The translations under genes and the position numbers were made by a program. 64,000 nucleotides of DNA from Streptosporangium sandarakinum (GTDB lineage Bacteria; Actinomycetota; Actinomycetes; Streptosporangiales; Streptosporangiaceae): assembly GCF_013409935.1 (NCBI RefSeq), contig NZ_JACCCO010000002.1:496001-560000 (forward strand), given 5' to 3'. The notes beneath the pieces are model-generated. The model worked only from the letters and a program-made list of their open reading frames with translations, was not told where the DNA came from and ran no database searches. This document shows, one piece after another, positions 50,698 through 58,898 of the stretch (its first letter is position 1; each line of letters starts with the position of its first letter).

Positions 50698-51122
50698 CAC
50701 TCCGGAAGGCTCCTGCGATAGACGACGATCCTGGTGATGCCGCCGAGGACCGCCGACAGCGTGAAGCAGAGGTAGACCACGTTCGCGATCCAGAAGCGGT
50801 CCCATCCGGCCATGGACATGAGCATCGCCGCGAGCGCGCCGATCACCACGAACGCCTGACCGGTGTGCTCGCCGAGCCGGTCGATCTCCCTGTCGCGGAC
50901 GTCGACGACGCGCGAGGCCCTCGGGTTGACGATCGCCATCCCGATCTCGGCCACGATCGAGACGGCGATGGCCCCGCCGACCGACCACAGCAGGGCGGCG
51001 GTGTACGGCACGTCGGGTAACGGCCCTCCGTCCGCCCGTCTGAGGACGGCGACGACGTACGCCGCGTAGGCGAGCACGGCGACGACCAGCCTGATCCAGG
51101 CGCGCTTCTCCACGTGAGTCAT
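50694..51122 (-). CDS. DUF2178-like membrane protein
   Basis: 142 residues with four hydrophobic segments (about 9-27, 41-62, 88-106, 113-131). Small integral membrane proteins of this kind are frequently encoded with compact XRE regulators and may control them. ATG 51122 follows GGAAGG. Confidence 0.75.
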   Translation of the reverse strand: MTHVEKRAWIRLVVAVLAYAAYVVAVLRRADGGPLPDVPYTAALLWSVGGAIAVSIVAEIGMAIVNPRASRVVDVRDREIDRLGEHTGQAFVVIGALAAMLMSMAGWDRFWIANVVYLCFTLSAVLGGITRIVVYRRSLPEW

Positions 51123-51137
51123 GATCGACACCTTCCG

Positions 51138-51204
51138 ATGTACAGAATCTTTGACACCTCCAAAGTAGCCAATCTTTGACCTCATGTACAGAATTTTTTA
51201 CACC
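51138..51204 (-). promoter_or_regulatory. Paired 21-bp direct repeats (operator) upstream of the XRE operon
   Basis: The sequence ATGTACAGAATCTTTGACAC extended by one C (51138-51158) recurs at 51184-51204 with two mismatches, 46 bp away. The sub-motif AATCTTTGAC occurs once more at 51171-51180 between them. AT-rich, right before the membrane-protein start, so both promoter and operator. Confidence 0.7.
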
Positions 51205-51280
51205 GCTCCCCGCCGGCCGCCGGTGGGCACCCGCTCTGCGCCAGCCACCTGCCCGTCATCACAGGACGGCAGGGTGACCA

Positions 51281-51334
51281 GGCTCGTCCCTGTACCTCCG
51301 GGACAAGGGCGAAACCCGGGACACACCGCCCGCC
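51281..51334 (+). repeat. 54-bp direct repeat, copy A
   Basis: Matches copy B (52965-53018) at 48 of 54 positions in the same orientation; core GTGAAACCCGGGACACACC-like end (here GCGAAACCCGGGACACACC). The two copies lie on both sides of the 286-residue gene and the DUF488 gene. Confidence 0.8.
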
Positions 51335-51603
51335 ATGTCATGTCGATCCACCCGCCGCATGACCACAGTCCGATCACCGAACTCCACCCTCCGCGCATGC
51401 CGAGGGGGTGATGGCCTCCCCTGCCGAAGGCCCCGAACGGCGCCGCCTTCACAGAAGGTGATGATCACTTGAGCGCCACGATGCACCGTGGCGCGAACGC
51501 ATGGCCGATGTAGGCCATTCATGATCGACCACGGAGCTTCAAGGATTCGTAAAGATAATCTACTCGGAGCGGCACCGAAATCAGCAGGAATGAAAGGTTG
51601 AAA
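51335..51603. other. Intergenic region upstream of the 286-residue gene
   Basis: No gene recognised. Hairpins: GCGCCACG (51473-51480) / CGTGGCGC (51487-51494) and ATGGCC (51501-51506) / GGCCAT (51513-51518). The last 60 bp are clearly AT-richer than the rest of the window and probably hold the promoter. Confidence 0.5.
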
Positions 51604-52464
51604 ATGACACAGAACTCACTTTTTAGCCCGGATTTCGGAACGATTCAGAGCAAACCGCTCGGCCCTCACTACCAGCCGCTACGCGTGCTCATCACAGTCA
51701 AGGCCGCACCCAACCCGTCAGAAACCTACGGCGAGACCGTGTGTGTCGCCGCCCTCAACCTTGACCTTAACAATCCAGGCTGGATTCGCCTCTATCCGAT
51801 CAACTACCGCGAGCTGGACAGCGACAGCAGGTTCGGCAAGTACGACATCGTCAGGCTGGAGGCCAAACCCAACACCGGCGATCCGCGTGCGGAGAGCTGG
51901 CGGCCCCGCATCGACAGCCTCGTCGTCGAAAAGCACGTCAAAGGCTGGGACAGGCGGATGCCCTATCTGGAGGACTACGTCGAGGAATCCATGTGTGAGC
52001 TCATCCAGGCTGTCCACCAACGGCCCGGCGCGCGTTCCCTGGCAGCGATCCGGCCGAAGGAGATCCTGGGTATCGACATCCAGCCCCATCCTGGCTGGAC
52101 CGCCGAAGAGCAGACGAAGATCCATCGCTATGTGAGCCAGCTTGACCTGTTCGACTCCGAACCGCGCACGGCCCTCCAGGCTCCCAGATTCAAGGGGTGG
52201 TATCGCTACCGCTGCCACACCGCCACATGCGGCACCCACCGTCAGGGCATCTTCGACTGGGAATTCGTCGCCCTTCAGCGCCGGTTCGATGATCGTGACG
52301 ACGCGAGCTTGGTGCAGGTCATCCGCGAGAAGTTCTGGGATCTGATGTGCGCGTCAGACCGGGACACGATCTTCTATGTGGGAAACCAGCAGGCGCATCC
52401 GCGCAGCTTCATCGTCTTGGGCGTCGTCTACCCACGGCGGCCTAAACCGGGGCCGCGCAGCTGA
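51604..52464 (+). CDS. Hypothetical 286-residue protein paired with DUF488
   Basis: Not a family I can name. Soluble. It begins with a strand P-L-R-V-L-I-T-V-K-A-A-P-N-P-S, has a W-I-R-L-Y-P-I-N-Y-R segment near 58 and two Cys/His-containing strands (Y-R-C-H-T-A-T-C-G-T-H near 202). Codon use is less GC-biased than in the neighbours, pointing to transfer. ATG 51604 has AAAGG at good spacing. It overlaps the convergent DUF488 gene by 23 nt. Confidence 0.75.
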   Translation: MTQNSLFSPDFGTIQSKPLGPHYQPLRVLITVKAAPNPSETYGETVCVAALNLDLNNPGWIRLYPINYRELDSDSRFGKYDIVRLEAKPNTGDPRAESWRPRIDSLVVEKHVKGWDRRMPYLEDYVEESMCELIQAVHQRPGARSLAAIRPKEILGIDIQPHPGWTAEEQTKIHRYVSQLDLFDSEPRTALQAPRFKGWYRYRCHTATCGTHRQGIFDWEFVALQRRFDDRDDASLVQVIREKFWDLMCASDRDTIFYVGNQQAHPRSFIVLGVVYPRRPKPGPRS

Positions 52465-52897
52465 ACCGTTCGCGAACGGCCCGCAGAACCAAGTCTCTGT
52501 GACAGCGGTGCTCGTCGGCTTCGAAGCACATCACCGCCACCATCTGCCGGCGAGCGGTCTCCGTGATGCGTTCCAGGCAGCGGCGGGCGTCGGCCCCAGC
52601 GAGCGCCTGAGTGTAAATACCGCGAGCCGCCCCCAGCTCCCCCGGACTTCCGCCGAACCCGGATCGATTCCATTTGGGATTGCCCAGCTCCCGCATGTGT
52701 TCGTAAGCGATGCCGGCGTCGGCCAGCGCGTGGGCGAGCGCGGTCTTGCTGAAACCGCGCTTACGTGAGATCGGATTGAGCCGCACATCGATCAGCATCG
52801 TGATGCCCTGCCGGTGCAGCCGCCGGATGAACCCGTCGAGGTCGCATCCCTCGTAGCCGACGCCGGTCACTCCTGTCTGCCGATCGTTGAGAGCCAT
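52442..52897 (-). CDS. DUF488 family protein
   Basis: 151 residues. Typical blocks: T-G-V-G-Y-E-G, L-I-D-V-R-L-N-P-I-S-R-K-R-G-F-S-K near 35-52, Y-E-H-M-R-E-L-G-N-P near 70, and the metal/thiol-like C-F-E-A-D-E-H-R-C-H-R near 124. The family is widespread in defence and accessory regions, function unknown. Convergent and overlapping with the 286-residue gene, suggesting the two travel together. Confidence 0.88.
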   Translation of the reverse strand: MALNDRQTGVTGVGYEGCDLDGFIRRLHRQGITMLIDVRLNPISRKRGFSKTALAHALADAGIAYEHMRELGNPKWNRSGFGGSPGELGAARGIYTQALAGADARRCLERITETARRQMVAVMCFEADEHRCHRDLVLRAVRERFSCAAPV

Positions 52898-52964
52898 GAT
52901 CTGTACTCTTTCACGCCAGGTCACGCCCGTCACCCCCGTTCCCGGAAGGCGCCCGCTGTGGCCC

Positions 52965-53018
52965 GGTTCGTCCCTGTGCCTCCGAGACGAGGGTGAAACC
53001 CGGGACACACCACCCGCC
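52965..53018 (+). repeat. 54-bp direct repeat, copy B
   Basis: Same orientation as copy A, 48 of 54 identical. Lies just upstream of the DUF488 start and between it and the kinase gene. Confidence 0.8.
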
Positions 53019-53063
53019 CCGTAAGACCGCGGCCCACGAGAGCCTTCGCGGAAACCGGCTCGT

Positions 53064-54596
53064 TCACGTCGCACCGGTCAGGCGGGTGAACTCCTCGCGC
53101 ACGGCACGGCCGAGGCCGCCGAGGAGCCGGTCGGTACGGCCGTCCGAGGTCGCCGACAGCAGCCTCGCGACGACGGCGGGCGGCATGTGGGCGAGCACCC
53201 GGCAGGCGCGCCGTAGCGTCATCGCCTCCACCAGGCGGACCGCGACGGGGACGACGCCGAGCGCGCCGAGGACGGCGGCCGTGACGCGGTCGTCCGTGTA
53301 CGCCAGAACGCTCGCGCTCAGGCCGGTGGGCATCGCGCCAACCAGCCTGGCCGCCCGCTGCGGGATCATGTGGTCGATCAGCCGCGCGGCGCGCGGCGGC
53401 GGCAGCAGCGCCAGCGCCTCGGCCGCCGGGCCCGGTGTCTTCGCCGCGTCGTTCAGGAGCCGTCCGGCGTCATTCGGCTCCATCGAGCCCAGCAGGGTGG
53501 CGGCCTCCCGGCCGGACCGGCCGAGCAGCGGGTTCCCGCCGTCGCCGGCCTCCCCCGGCCGGGCCGCGTCCCCGGCCCGGTCCGGGCCGTGCGCCCCGGG
53601 TCCGCGTCCCGCCTCCCGGACGCGCTCCGGCCCGTGGTCGTCGGGTCCGCGCCGCGCCTCCCGGCCCGGTCCGTGCGCGCCCTGTCCGCCTCGCGCCTCC
53701 CGGTTCGGGGGACGCGGGTCCTGCCCGCCTCGCGCCTTCCGGTCCTGCCCCGGACCGGTGCGCCGTTCCTCCCCGCGCCCACGGGCCCGCGACCCGGCCG
53801 TGAGGATCGCGTCCAGCCGGCGTCCCAGCTCGGCCGCTCCCGTCCGTCCGGCGGGGTCGGCGACGAGCAGGCCGGTGATCGCGTCGGCGAGCGGGCCCGG
53901 CCGCCGGAAGCTCGGGGGATGCCCGGAGGTGACCGCCCGCACCGTCTCGATCGGACCGTCACGGAGAAACGGCGAGTAGCCCTCCAGCGCGCAGAACAGC
54001 GTCACCCCCAGCGACCACAGGTCCGACGCCGGTCCCACCGGCTGTCCCTCGATCCGTTCCGGCGCCATGAACTCGACGGTTCCGATCAGGGTGTTGGCCG
54101 AGGTGAGACCGCGCTCCCCGGAGATCCGCGCGATGCCGAAGTCGACCAGGAAGACCCGGTCTTCGGAGTCGACGATGATGTTGGCCGGTTTGACGTCCCG
54201 GTGCAGCACCTGCGCGTCGTGCACGGCGGTCAGCCCGGCCAGCACGTCGCGCCCCACCCGGGCGATCTCCCGTTCGGAGAGGGTCTGCCGCTCGATCCGG
54301 CGTTCCAGCGAGGTGCCCTCGATGTACGACATGACGATCCAGGGCGACTCGTCGTCCATGATGGCGTCGTAGACGTGGACGACGGCCGGATGCCGGATCC
54401 GCGCGGCGGCGCGCGCCTCGCGCAGCGCCCGCTTCCGCCGTACGGTCATGTCCTCGCCGTACGGCGCCAGCACGACCTCCTTGAGCGCGACGGACCGCTG
54501 CAGCGTCCGGTCCCAGGCGAGCCACACCGTGCCCATGCCGCCCTTGGCGAGCCGGGACCTCAGTTCGTACCTGCCTCCGATGACCCGTGCCGTCAC
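53064..54596 (-). CDS. Soluble Ser/Thr protein kinase with MgtE-N-like helical repeats
   Basis: 510 residues. The kinase domain 8-265 is complete: K-G-G-M-G-T-V-W, V-A-L-K-E-V near 37, L-H-R-D-V-K-P-A-N-I, V-D-F-G and M-A-P-E. A Gly/Arg/Pro-rich linker with repeated R-E-A-R-x-G units (265-350) follows. The C-terminal 150 residues hold helical repeats of the type A-A-x-L-L-x-x-M-P (MgtE N-domain-like). Unlike PknB it has no membrane segment or PASTA domain. GTG 54596, 8 nt after the DUF4407 gene. Confidence 0.88.
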   Translation of the reverse strand: MTARVIGGRYELRSRLAKGGMGTVWLAWDRTLQRSVALKEVVLAPYGEDMTVRRKRALREARAAARIRHPAVVHVYDAIMDDESPWIVMSYIEGTSLERRIERQTLSEREIARVGRDVLAGLTAVHDAQVLHRDVKPANIIVDSEDRVFLVDFGIARISGERGLTSANTLIGTVEFMAPERIEGQPVGPASDLWSLGVTLFCALEGYSPFLRDGPIETVRAVTSGHPPSFRRPGPLADAITGLLVADPAGRTGAAELGRRLDAILTAGSRARGRGEERRTGPGQDRKARGGQDPRPPNREARGGQGAHGPGREARRGPDDHGPERVREAGRGPGAHGPDRAGDAARPGEAGDGGNPLLGRSGREAATLLGSMEPNDAGRLLNDAAKTPGPAAEALALLPPPRAARLIDHMIPQRAARLVGAMPTGLSASVLAYTDDRVTAAVLGALGVVPVAVRLVEAMTLRRACRVLAHMPPAVVARLLSATSDGRTDRLLGGLGRAVREEFTRLTGAT

Positions 54597-54604
54597 CCGG
54601 CGCC

Positions 54605-56152
54605 TCAGTCCTCGTCGGGGAGCAGTTCGACGCCGCCCGAGCGCCCCGCACCCGATCCCGGTCCCGCGCCCGGTCCGGCGCCCGGGTCCGGTCTCCGGAC
54701 GATGCGGGTGTCGGCCATCCCGCGCAGGGCCTGGTCCTCCAGGGGCTCGTACCCGTCGTCGGCCGGGGGACCGTACTCGTCGCGCGGAGAACGGTGCTCA
54801 CCGCGCGGGGGACCGTACCCACCGCCGGAGGGCGGCCCGTACTCACCGGACCGGGGACCGTGTCCGCCGCCGTCATCGGACCGCTCGACCCGGGTGCCGT
54901 TCGGCCCGCGGGGCGTCCCCGTCTCCTCCCCGAAGGCGGGGCCGGACCGGGGCGGCGCGTCCTGCGGGTGCGACCAGATGCTCCAGACGCTGTTCGACCC
55001 GCCGGACTCCGCCGACCCGGACCGGGATCGCGAGCCGGAGCGGGTGCCGAACTCCTCGCGCACGCTGTCCATCTGCCGGCGTTCGGCGAGCGCGAGCGCC
55101 TTCTCGTAGACGCCGGGCCGCTGCATCAGCTTCACCGCGACCGGCAGGCACTCGATGAGCAGGAACAACGCGAACAGCAGCAGCCGGGCCGCGCTGAGGG
55201 TGAAGTCTTTTCCGGTCAGCTCGTTGAGCGCCCGGAGCCGGGTGAGCAGCCCGTCGGTGGCGAGGTTGTCCTCGTCGAAGGACCGCTGGATGCGGGCCTG
55301 CTGCTCGACCGCGGCGTCGAGCTGGCGCTGGGCCCTGGGCAGGGCGTCCTGCGCGGCGGCGAGCCGTATCCCCTTGGCCTGTTCCCCGGTCGAGTTCAGC
55401 TCCCGTTTGCGGTCCTCCATCTGCCGGGTGAGCAGCTCGATGCGGTCCTTGTCTTTCTCGTAGGCGCGGCGGCTCTCCTGGGCAAGGGGACCATTGCCCT
55501 TTTTGGGGCAGTTCGCACCGCCGTAGAGTTGGCACTGCCACTCTTTGTAGTGTTTGTCCGCCTGCTTCTGCTCATCGGCGCGCCGGGTGGACAGCGCCTT
55601 TATCTTCGGGTCCTGCTCCAGGTCGAGGGGGACGTCCCCGCCGGAGGAGATCACCTGCTGCAGGCCGGCCACCTCCTTGCGGAGCTGGTCGACGCTCTTG
55701 CCCACCGCGCCCTTCTCCTGCTGCACGGTGAAGGCGTCGGCGCGCCGCTGCTTCATCTCGGAGATCTGGGTGTCGATCTCCGCCTTGAAGACCTGCAGCA
55801 CCAGGGGGGTGGAGATCACCAGGCCGAGCACGATGGCGATGGCGACGCGCGGCGCGGCCAGCGCCCAGCGGTTCGGCGCGTCGGCCCTGATGGTGGAGAC
55901 GAGCCACCGGTCCAGGCTGAGGATGGCCAGGCCCCACAGGAGGGCGACGACGACGGCGAGGACGATGTTGACGCCGAGCGCGCTGTTGAGGGCGAACGTC
56001 ATGGAGACGGCGGCGAGCACGCTCGTGGTGAGGACCGCGCCCCCGATGCCCTCGAACTTGCCGCGTTCGGTGGGGCACGTCCGGAGAACCTCGGGGCGCG
56101 CCCCCGAGAGCGCGATCAGCACCGCGGACAGCGCGGCCAGGAAACGTCGCAT
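54605..56152 (-). CDS. DUF4407 membrane protein
   Basis: 515 residues. Three hydrophobic segments near the N-terminus (about 40-56, 62-80, 100-120), a long extracytoplasmic coiled coil (about 120-305) with two cysteines (Q-C-Q-L-Y-G-G-A-N-C), a further membrane helix (about 322-342), then a 170-residue disordered Pro/Gly/Asp tail in the cytoplasm. The tail is rich in Ser/Thr and could be a substrate of the kinase encoded directly downstream. Function unknown. Confidence 0.8.
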   Translation of the reverse strand: MRRFLAALSAVLIALSGARPEVLRTCPTERGKFEGIGGAVLTTSVLAAVSMTFALNSALGVNIVLAVVVALLWGLAILSLDRWLVSTIRADAPNRWALAAPRVAIAIVLGLVISTPLVLQVFKAEIDTQISEMKQRRADAFTVQQEKGAVGKSVDQLRKEVAGLQQVISSGGDVPLDLEQDPKIKALSTRRADEQKQADKHYKEWQCQLYGGANCPKKGNGPLAQESRRAYEKDKDRIELLTRQMEDRKRELNSTGEQAKGIRLAAAQDALPRAQRQLDAAVEQQARIQRSFDEDNLATDGLLTRLRALNELTGKDFTLSAARLLLFALFLLIECLPVAVKLMQRPGVYEKALALAERRQMDSVREEFGTRSGSRSRSGSAESGGSNSVWSIWSHPQDAPPRSGPAFGEETGTPRGPNGTRVERSDDGGGHGPRSGEYGPPSGGGYGPPRGEHRSPRDEYGPPADDGYEPLEDQALRGMADTRIVRRPDPGAGPGAGPGSGAGRSGGVELLPDED

Positions 56153-56387
56153 ACCCCTCCTCGGAAAGGAAGTCGTACCGCGCCGGCATCGATCGGAACG
56201 CCGCGGGCCCCCTCGAAGGGGCTATCATAGGCGCCCAATGTCACATTTCCGGATGCCCAGTGGGATTTCATCGACGAAACTCGCGGAACTTTATTCGGAT
56301 AGCTCGTCATAGCATTCTATAAGCCGACTAATCGGGATATTGGGGACGCAGCGCAGCTGATACGACATACCGACGGAGGACTCCCCC

Positions 56388-57818
56388 GTGCCGGAGCCCG
56401 ACAGGGACCTGACCAGGAAGGCGATCGCCCAGGCTCTGGCCGGCCTCGCCGACACCGGCCACCTCACCGTGGTGGAGGTCGCCGCCGACGGCGTCACCAC
56501 GTTCCTGCTCCACCGGGACGGCAACGGCCGCCCCCGCGGCCGGAGCTGGGCGGCGACCTGGCCGGACCTCGCGGGCGAGCACGGGTGGGACGCCGATCCG
56601 GCCGCGGCCCGGGAGGCCGTGCTCCGCGCGGCCCGCGTCCACCCGTCCCCCGCCGACGTGATCCTCGTGGCCGCGTCCGCCGACCCGAGGGCCGAGCGGG
56701 CCCTCGACTGGCTGCGCGCGGCGCATCCCGCCGCGCAGGTGCTGCGCGCCGACGCCCCGACCGCCGCGCTGGTCCGGGAGGTCATGACGGACGATCCGCT
56801 GACCAGGCCGTACGAGCTGGTGGTCCTCCTCGCCGATCCGGGCACCGGCAGGCTCCGGCTGACCGGCAGGCGGCTCTTCCCCATCGGCTCCCGTCCGGGG
56901 GCCCGGACCCGGGTCGCCCTCCGCTGCACGGAGCCGGGCGCGCACGGCACCGCACTGGCCGTGGTCACCTGGCAGGGCCCGGAGCCGCGGCTGCTGTCCC
57001 TCCAGTCCGCTCCGCTCGCACCCGGCCGGTACGAGGTGACCGCCGAGCTGGTACGGCCCGGCCGGGTACGGTTCACCGGCCTGCCCGCGCTCTCCCCCGA
57101 CCACCGCGACTGGGAACAGCTCGTCGGCTCGCTCCCGGACCGGCTGCCGGGGCGCGCCGGTCCGGCGCACCTCGTCTGCGCGGTGGAGGTCTGCGGGGCC
57201 GACGACCAGGTCGCGGAACGGCTGAGCCGGGCACGCCAGATGATCAGTTTCGCCTCCGGAGAGCTCGGCGACCTGCTCCGGGTCTCCCTCCTCGCCTACG
57301 CGGCGCACTCCTTCGACCCGTCGGCGCCGGAGCACCCGGTGCGGGTCGCCGCCTGGAACGCCGACGCCGGAGAGGCCCTGGACGCGCTCGGCGAGCTGGA
57401 GGAGCAAGGGGCGGTGACCAGGGGATATCCGTACCACCCGCAGGCGGCGCAACTGGAGGACGCGCTCGCCGCGGTGACCGGACGGCTCGGCCAGGCCGGC
57501 CCGGCGCCCGCCGTCGTCCTCACGGTCGGGGGCCGCCCGCCGCACCCGCCGCGCACCGACCGGTCCAGGATCCTGCCCTGCCCCCGCCGGCACGACTGGC
57601 GGAAGCTGGTCGCCGTCCTGCGGCAGCGGCCGGGCACGACGCTGGGCGCGATCTGCGACCACGCCTCCGGCCAGGCGCATCGGCTGTGGCACGAGCTCGG
57701 CGCGACGGCGCTGGCCCACCTGGAGGCGGTGGACGTGCGCGGGCTGGCCGCCGACCTCGGCCTGACCGCCCCCTCCCCGGCCCACCTCCCGTTCCCCCTG
57801 CTCGACGAGACGGAGTGA
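56388..57818 (+). CDS. Unknown first component of a GTPase/GAP1 module
   Basis: 476 residues, soluble, no recognisable catalytic motif. Alternating strands and helices through residue 370 (V-I-L-V-A-A-S-A-D-P-R-A, P-Y-E-L-V-V-L-L-A-D-P-G-T-G) suggest a Rossmann-like or vWA-like domain followed by an effector-type domain; the C-terminal 90 residues look like a small helical module. GTG 56388 has GGAGG upstream. Eight nucleotides separate it from the GTPase gene, so it belongs to the same system. Confidence 0.6.
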   Translation: MPEPDRDLTRKAIAQALAGLADTGHLTVVEVAADGVTTFLLHRDGNGRPRGRSWAATWPDLAGEHGWDADPAAAREAVLRAARVHPSPADVILVAASADPRAERALDWLRAAHPAAQVLRADAPTAALVREVMTDDPLTRPYELVVLLADPGTGRLRLTGRRLFPIGSRPGARTRVALRCTEPGAHGTALAVVTWQGPEPRLLSLQSAPLAPGRYEVTAELVRPGRVRFTGLPALSPDHRDWEQLVGSLPDRLPGRAGPAHLVCAVEVCGADDQVAERLSRARQMISFASGELGDLLRVSLLAYAAHSFDPSAPEHPVRVAAWNADAGEALDALGELEEQGAVTRGYPYHPQAAQLEDALAAVTGRLGQAGPAPAVVLTVGGRPPHPPRTDRSRILPCPRRHDWRKLVAVLRQRPGTTLGAICDHASGQAHRLWHELGATALAHLEAVDVRGLAADLGLTAPSPAHLPFPLLDETE

Positions 57819-57826
57819 CGACGCCC

Positions 57827-58837
57827 ATGCAGCCCGACCCGAGCCGGGGACGCCCCGATCACGACATCGCCATGTGGGGCGCCCCCGGCAGCGGCAAGAC
57901 CACCCTGCTGGCGGCGCTGTACATCGCCCTGACCAGGAGCGGCAACGGCTGGAAGATCGTCGGCTCCGACCCCGCGTCGTCGGACTACCTGGTCGAGCGG
58001 ACCAAAGACCTGTTGCAGGGCAAGGTGTTCCCCGAGGCGAGCATGGCCCTGGAGCGCTACCACTGGTCGCTCATCGGCCCCCCTCCCCGGAAGACCGGCT
58101 TCTGGAACAGGAAGGCCAAGCCGGGGCAACCGCCCAGGATCGGCATCGGCATGATCGACGCCCCCGGAGGGTTGTTCGGCGCGGGGCAGCGCCCGGCGGG
58201 CGGCCCGAGCCCCCAGGACGGCTCGGGGGACCCGCGCCGGCAGGAGCTGCTGGACAACCTGGAGCACAGCCGGGGAATCGTCTTCCTCTTCGACCCGATC
58301 AGGGAGTTCACCTACGGGGACGCCTTCGACCACATGTATCCCCCGCTCACCCGGCTCGCCGAGCGGATGCTCGCCGCCGGCGAGTTCACCGATGGAAAGC
58401 TGCCGCACCACATCGCCGTGTGCGTCACCAAGTTCGACGACCCCCGGGTGCTGGAGACGGCCGAGGCCCGGGGGCTGCTCACCACGGACGACGACGACCC
58501 GTACCGGCTGCCGCGGGTGGCCGGCGACGACGCGCGGGAGCTGTTCCACGAGCTGTGCCAGGTGTCGGCCACCGGCAGCGCCGACATGGTGCTCAAGACG
58601 CTCGACCAGTACTTCCACCCCGACCGGATCCGCTTCTTCGCCACCTCCTCGATCGGCTTCTACGTCGACCGGCGCGCCAGGCGTTTCGACTGGGACGACT
58701 TCCAGAACATGCTCCCGGGAGAGGCCGACGAGGACTCCCGCATCCGGGGGCAGCTGTATCCGATCAACGTGGTGGAGCCCATGCTCTGGCTGGGACAGCG
58801 ACTCGCCGCGCTCCGGCCGGCGAAGGGGGTCTCGTGA
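57827..58837 (+). CDS. TRAFAC-class GTPase (double-GTPase-2-like)
   Basis: 336 residues. Walker A is G-A-P-G-S-G-K-T-T at about 18-26; the G3-like segment I-G-M-I-D-A-P-G-G is near 103, and V-C-V-T-K-F-D-D (T-K-x-D) near 194 gives the base-recognition motif. Resembles the DO-GTPase2 family described from bacterial conflict systems in which it is encoded with GAP1. No membrane segment. Middle gene of a three-gene module. Confidence 0.78.
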   Translation: MQPDPSRGRPDHDIAMWGAPGSGKTTLLAALYIALTRSGNGWKIVGSDPASSDYLVERTKDLLQGKVFPEASMALERYHWSLIGPPPRKTGFWNRKAKPGQPPRIGIGMIDAPGGLFGAGQRPAGGPSPQDGSGDPRRQELLDNLEHSRGIVFLFDPIREFTYGDAFDHMYPPLTRLAERMLAAGEFTDGKLPHHIAVCVTKFDDPRVLETAEARGLLTTDDDDPYRLPRVAGDDARELFHELCQVSATGSADMVLKTLDQYFHPDRIRFFATSSIGFYVDRRARRFDWDDFQNMLPGEADEDSRIRGQLYPINVVEPMLWLGQRLAALRPAKGVS

Positions 58838-58898
58838 CCGGCCGTACGGCGGGACCCCGGCGCGGGACGCCCGCCGTACGACCGGGGAAGGAGGTCTC

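Noticed and set aside
51335-51603. Small gene in the 270-bp gap before the 286-residue gene
   Set aside because: Short frames present have no ribosome site or conserved pattern; hairpins explain the structure.
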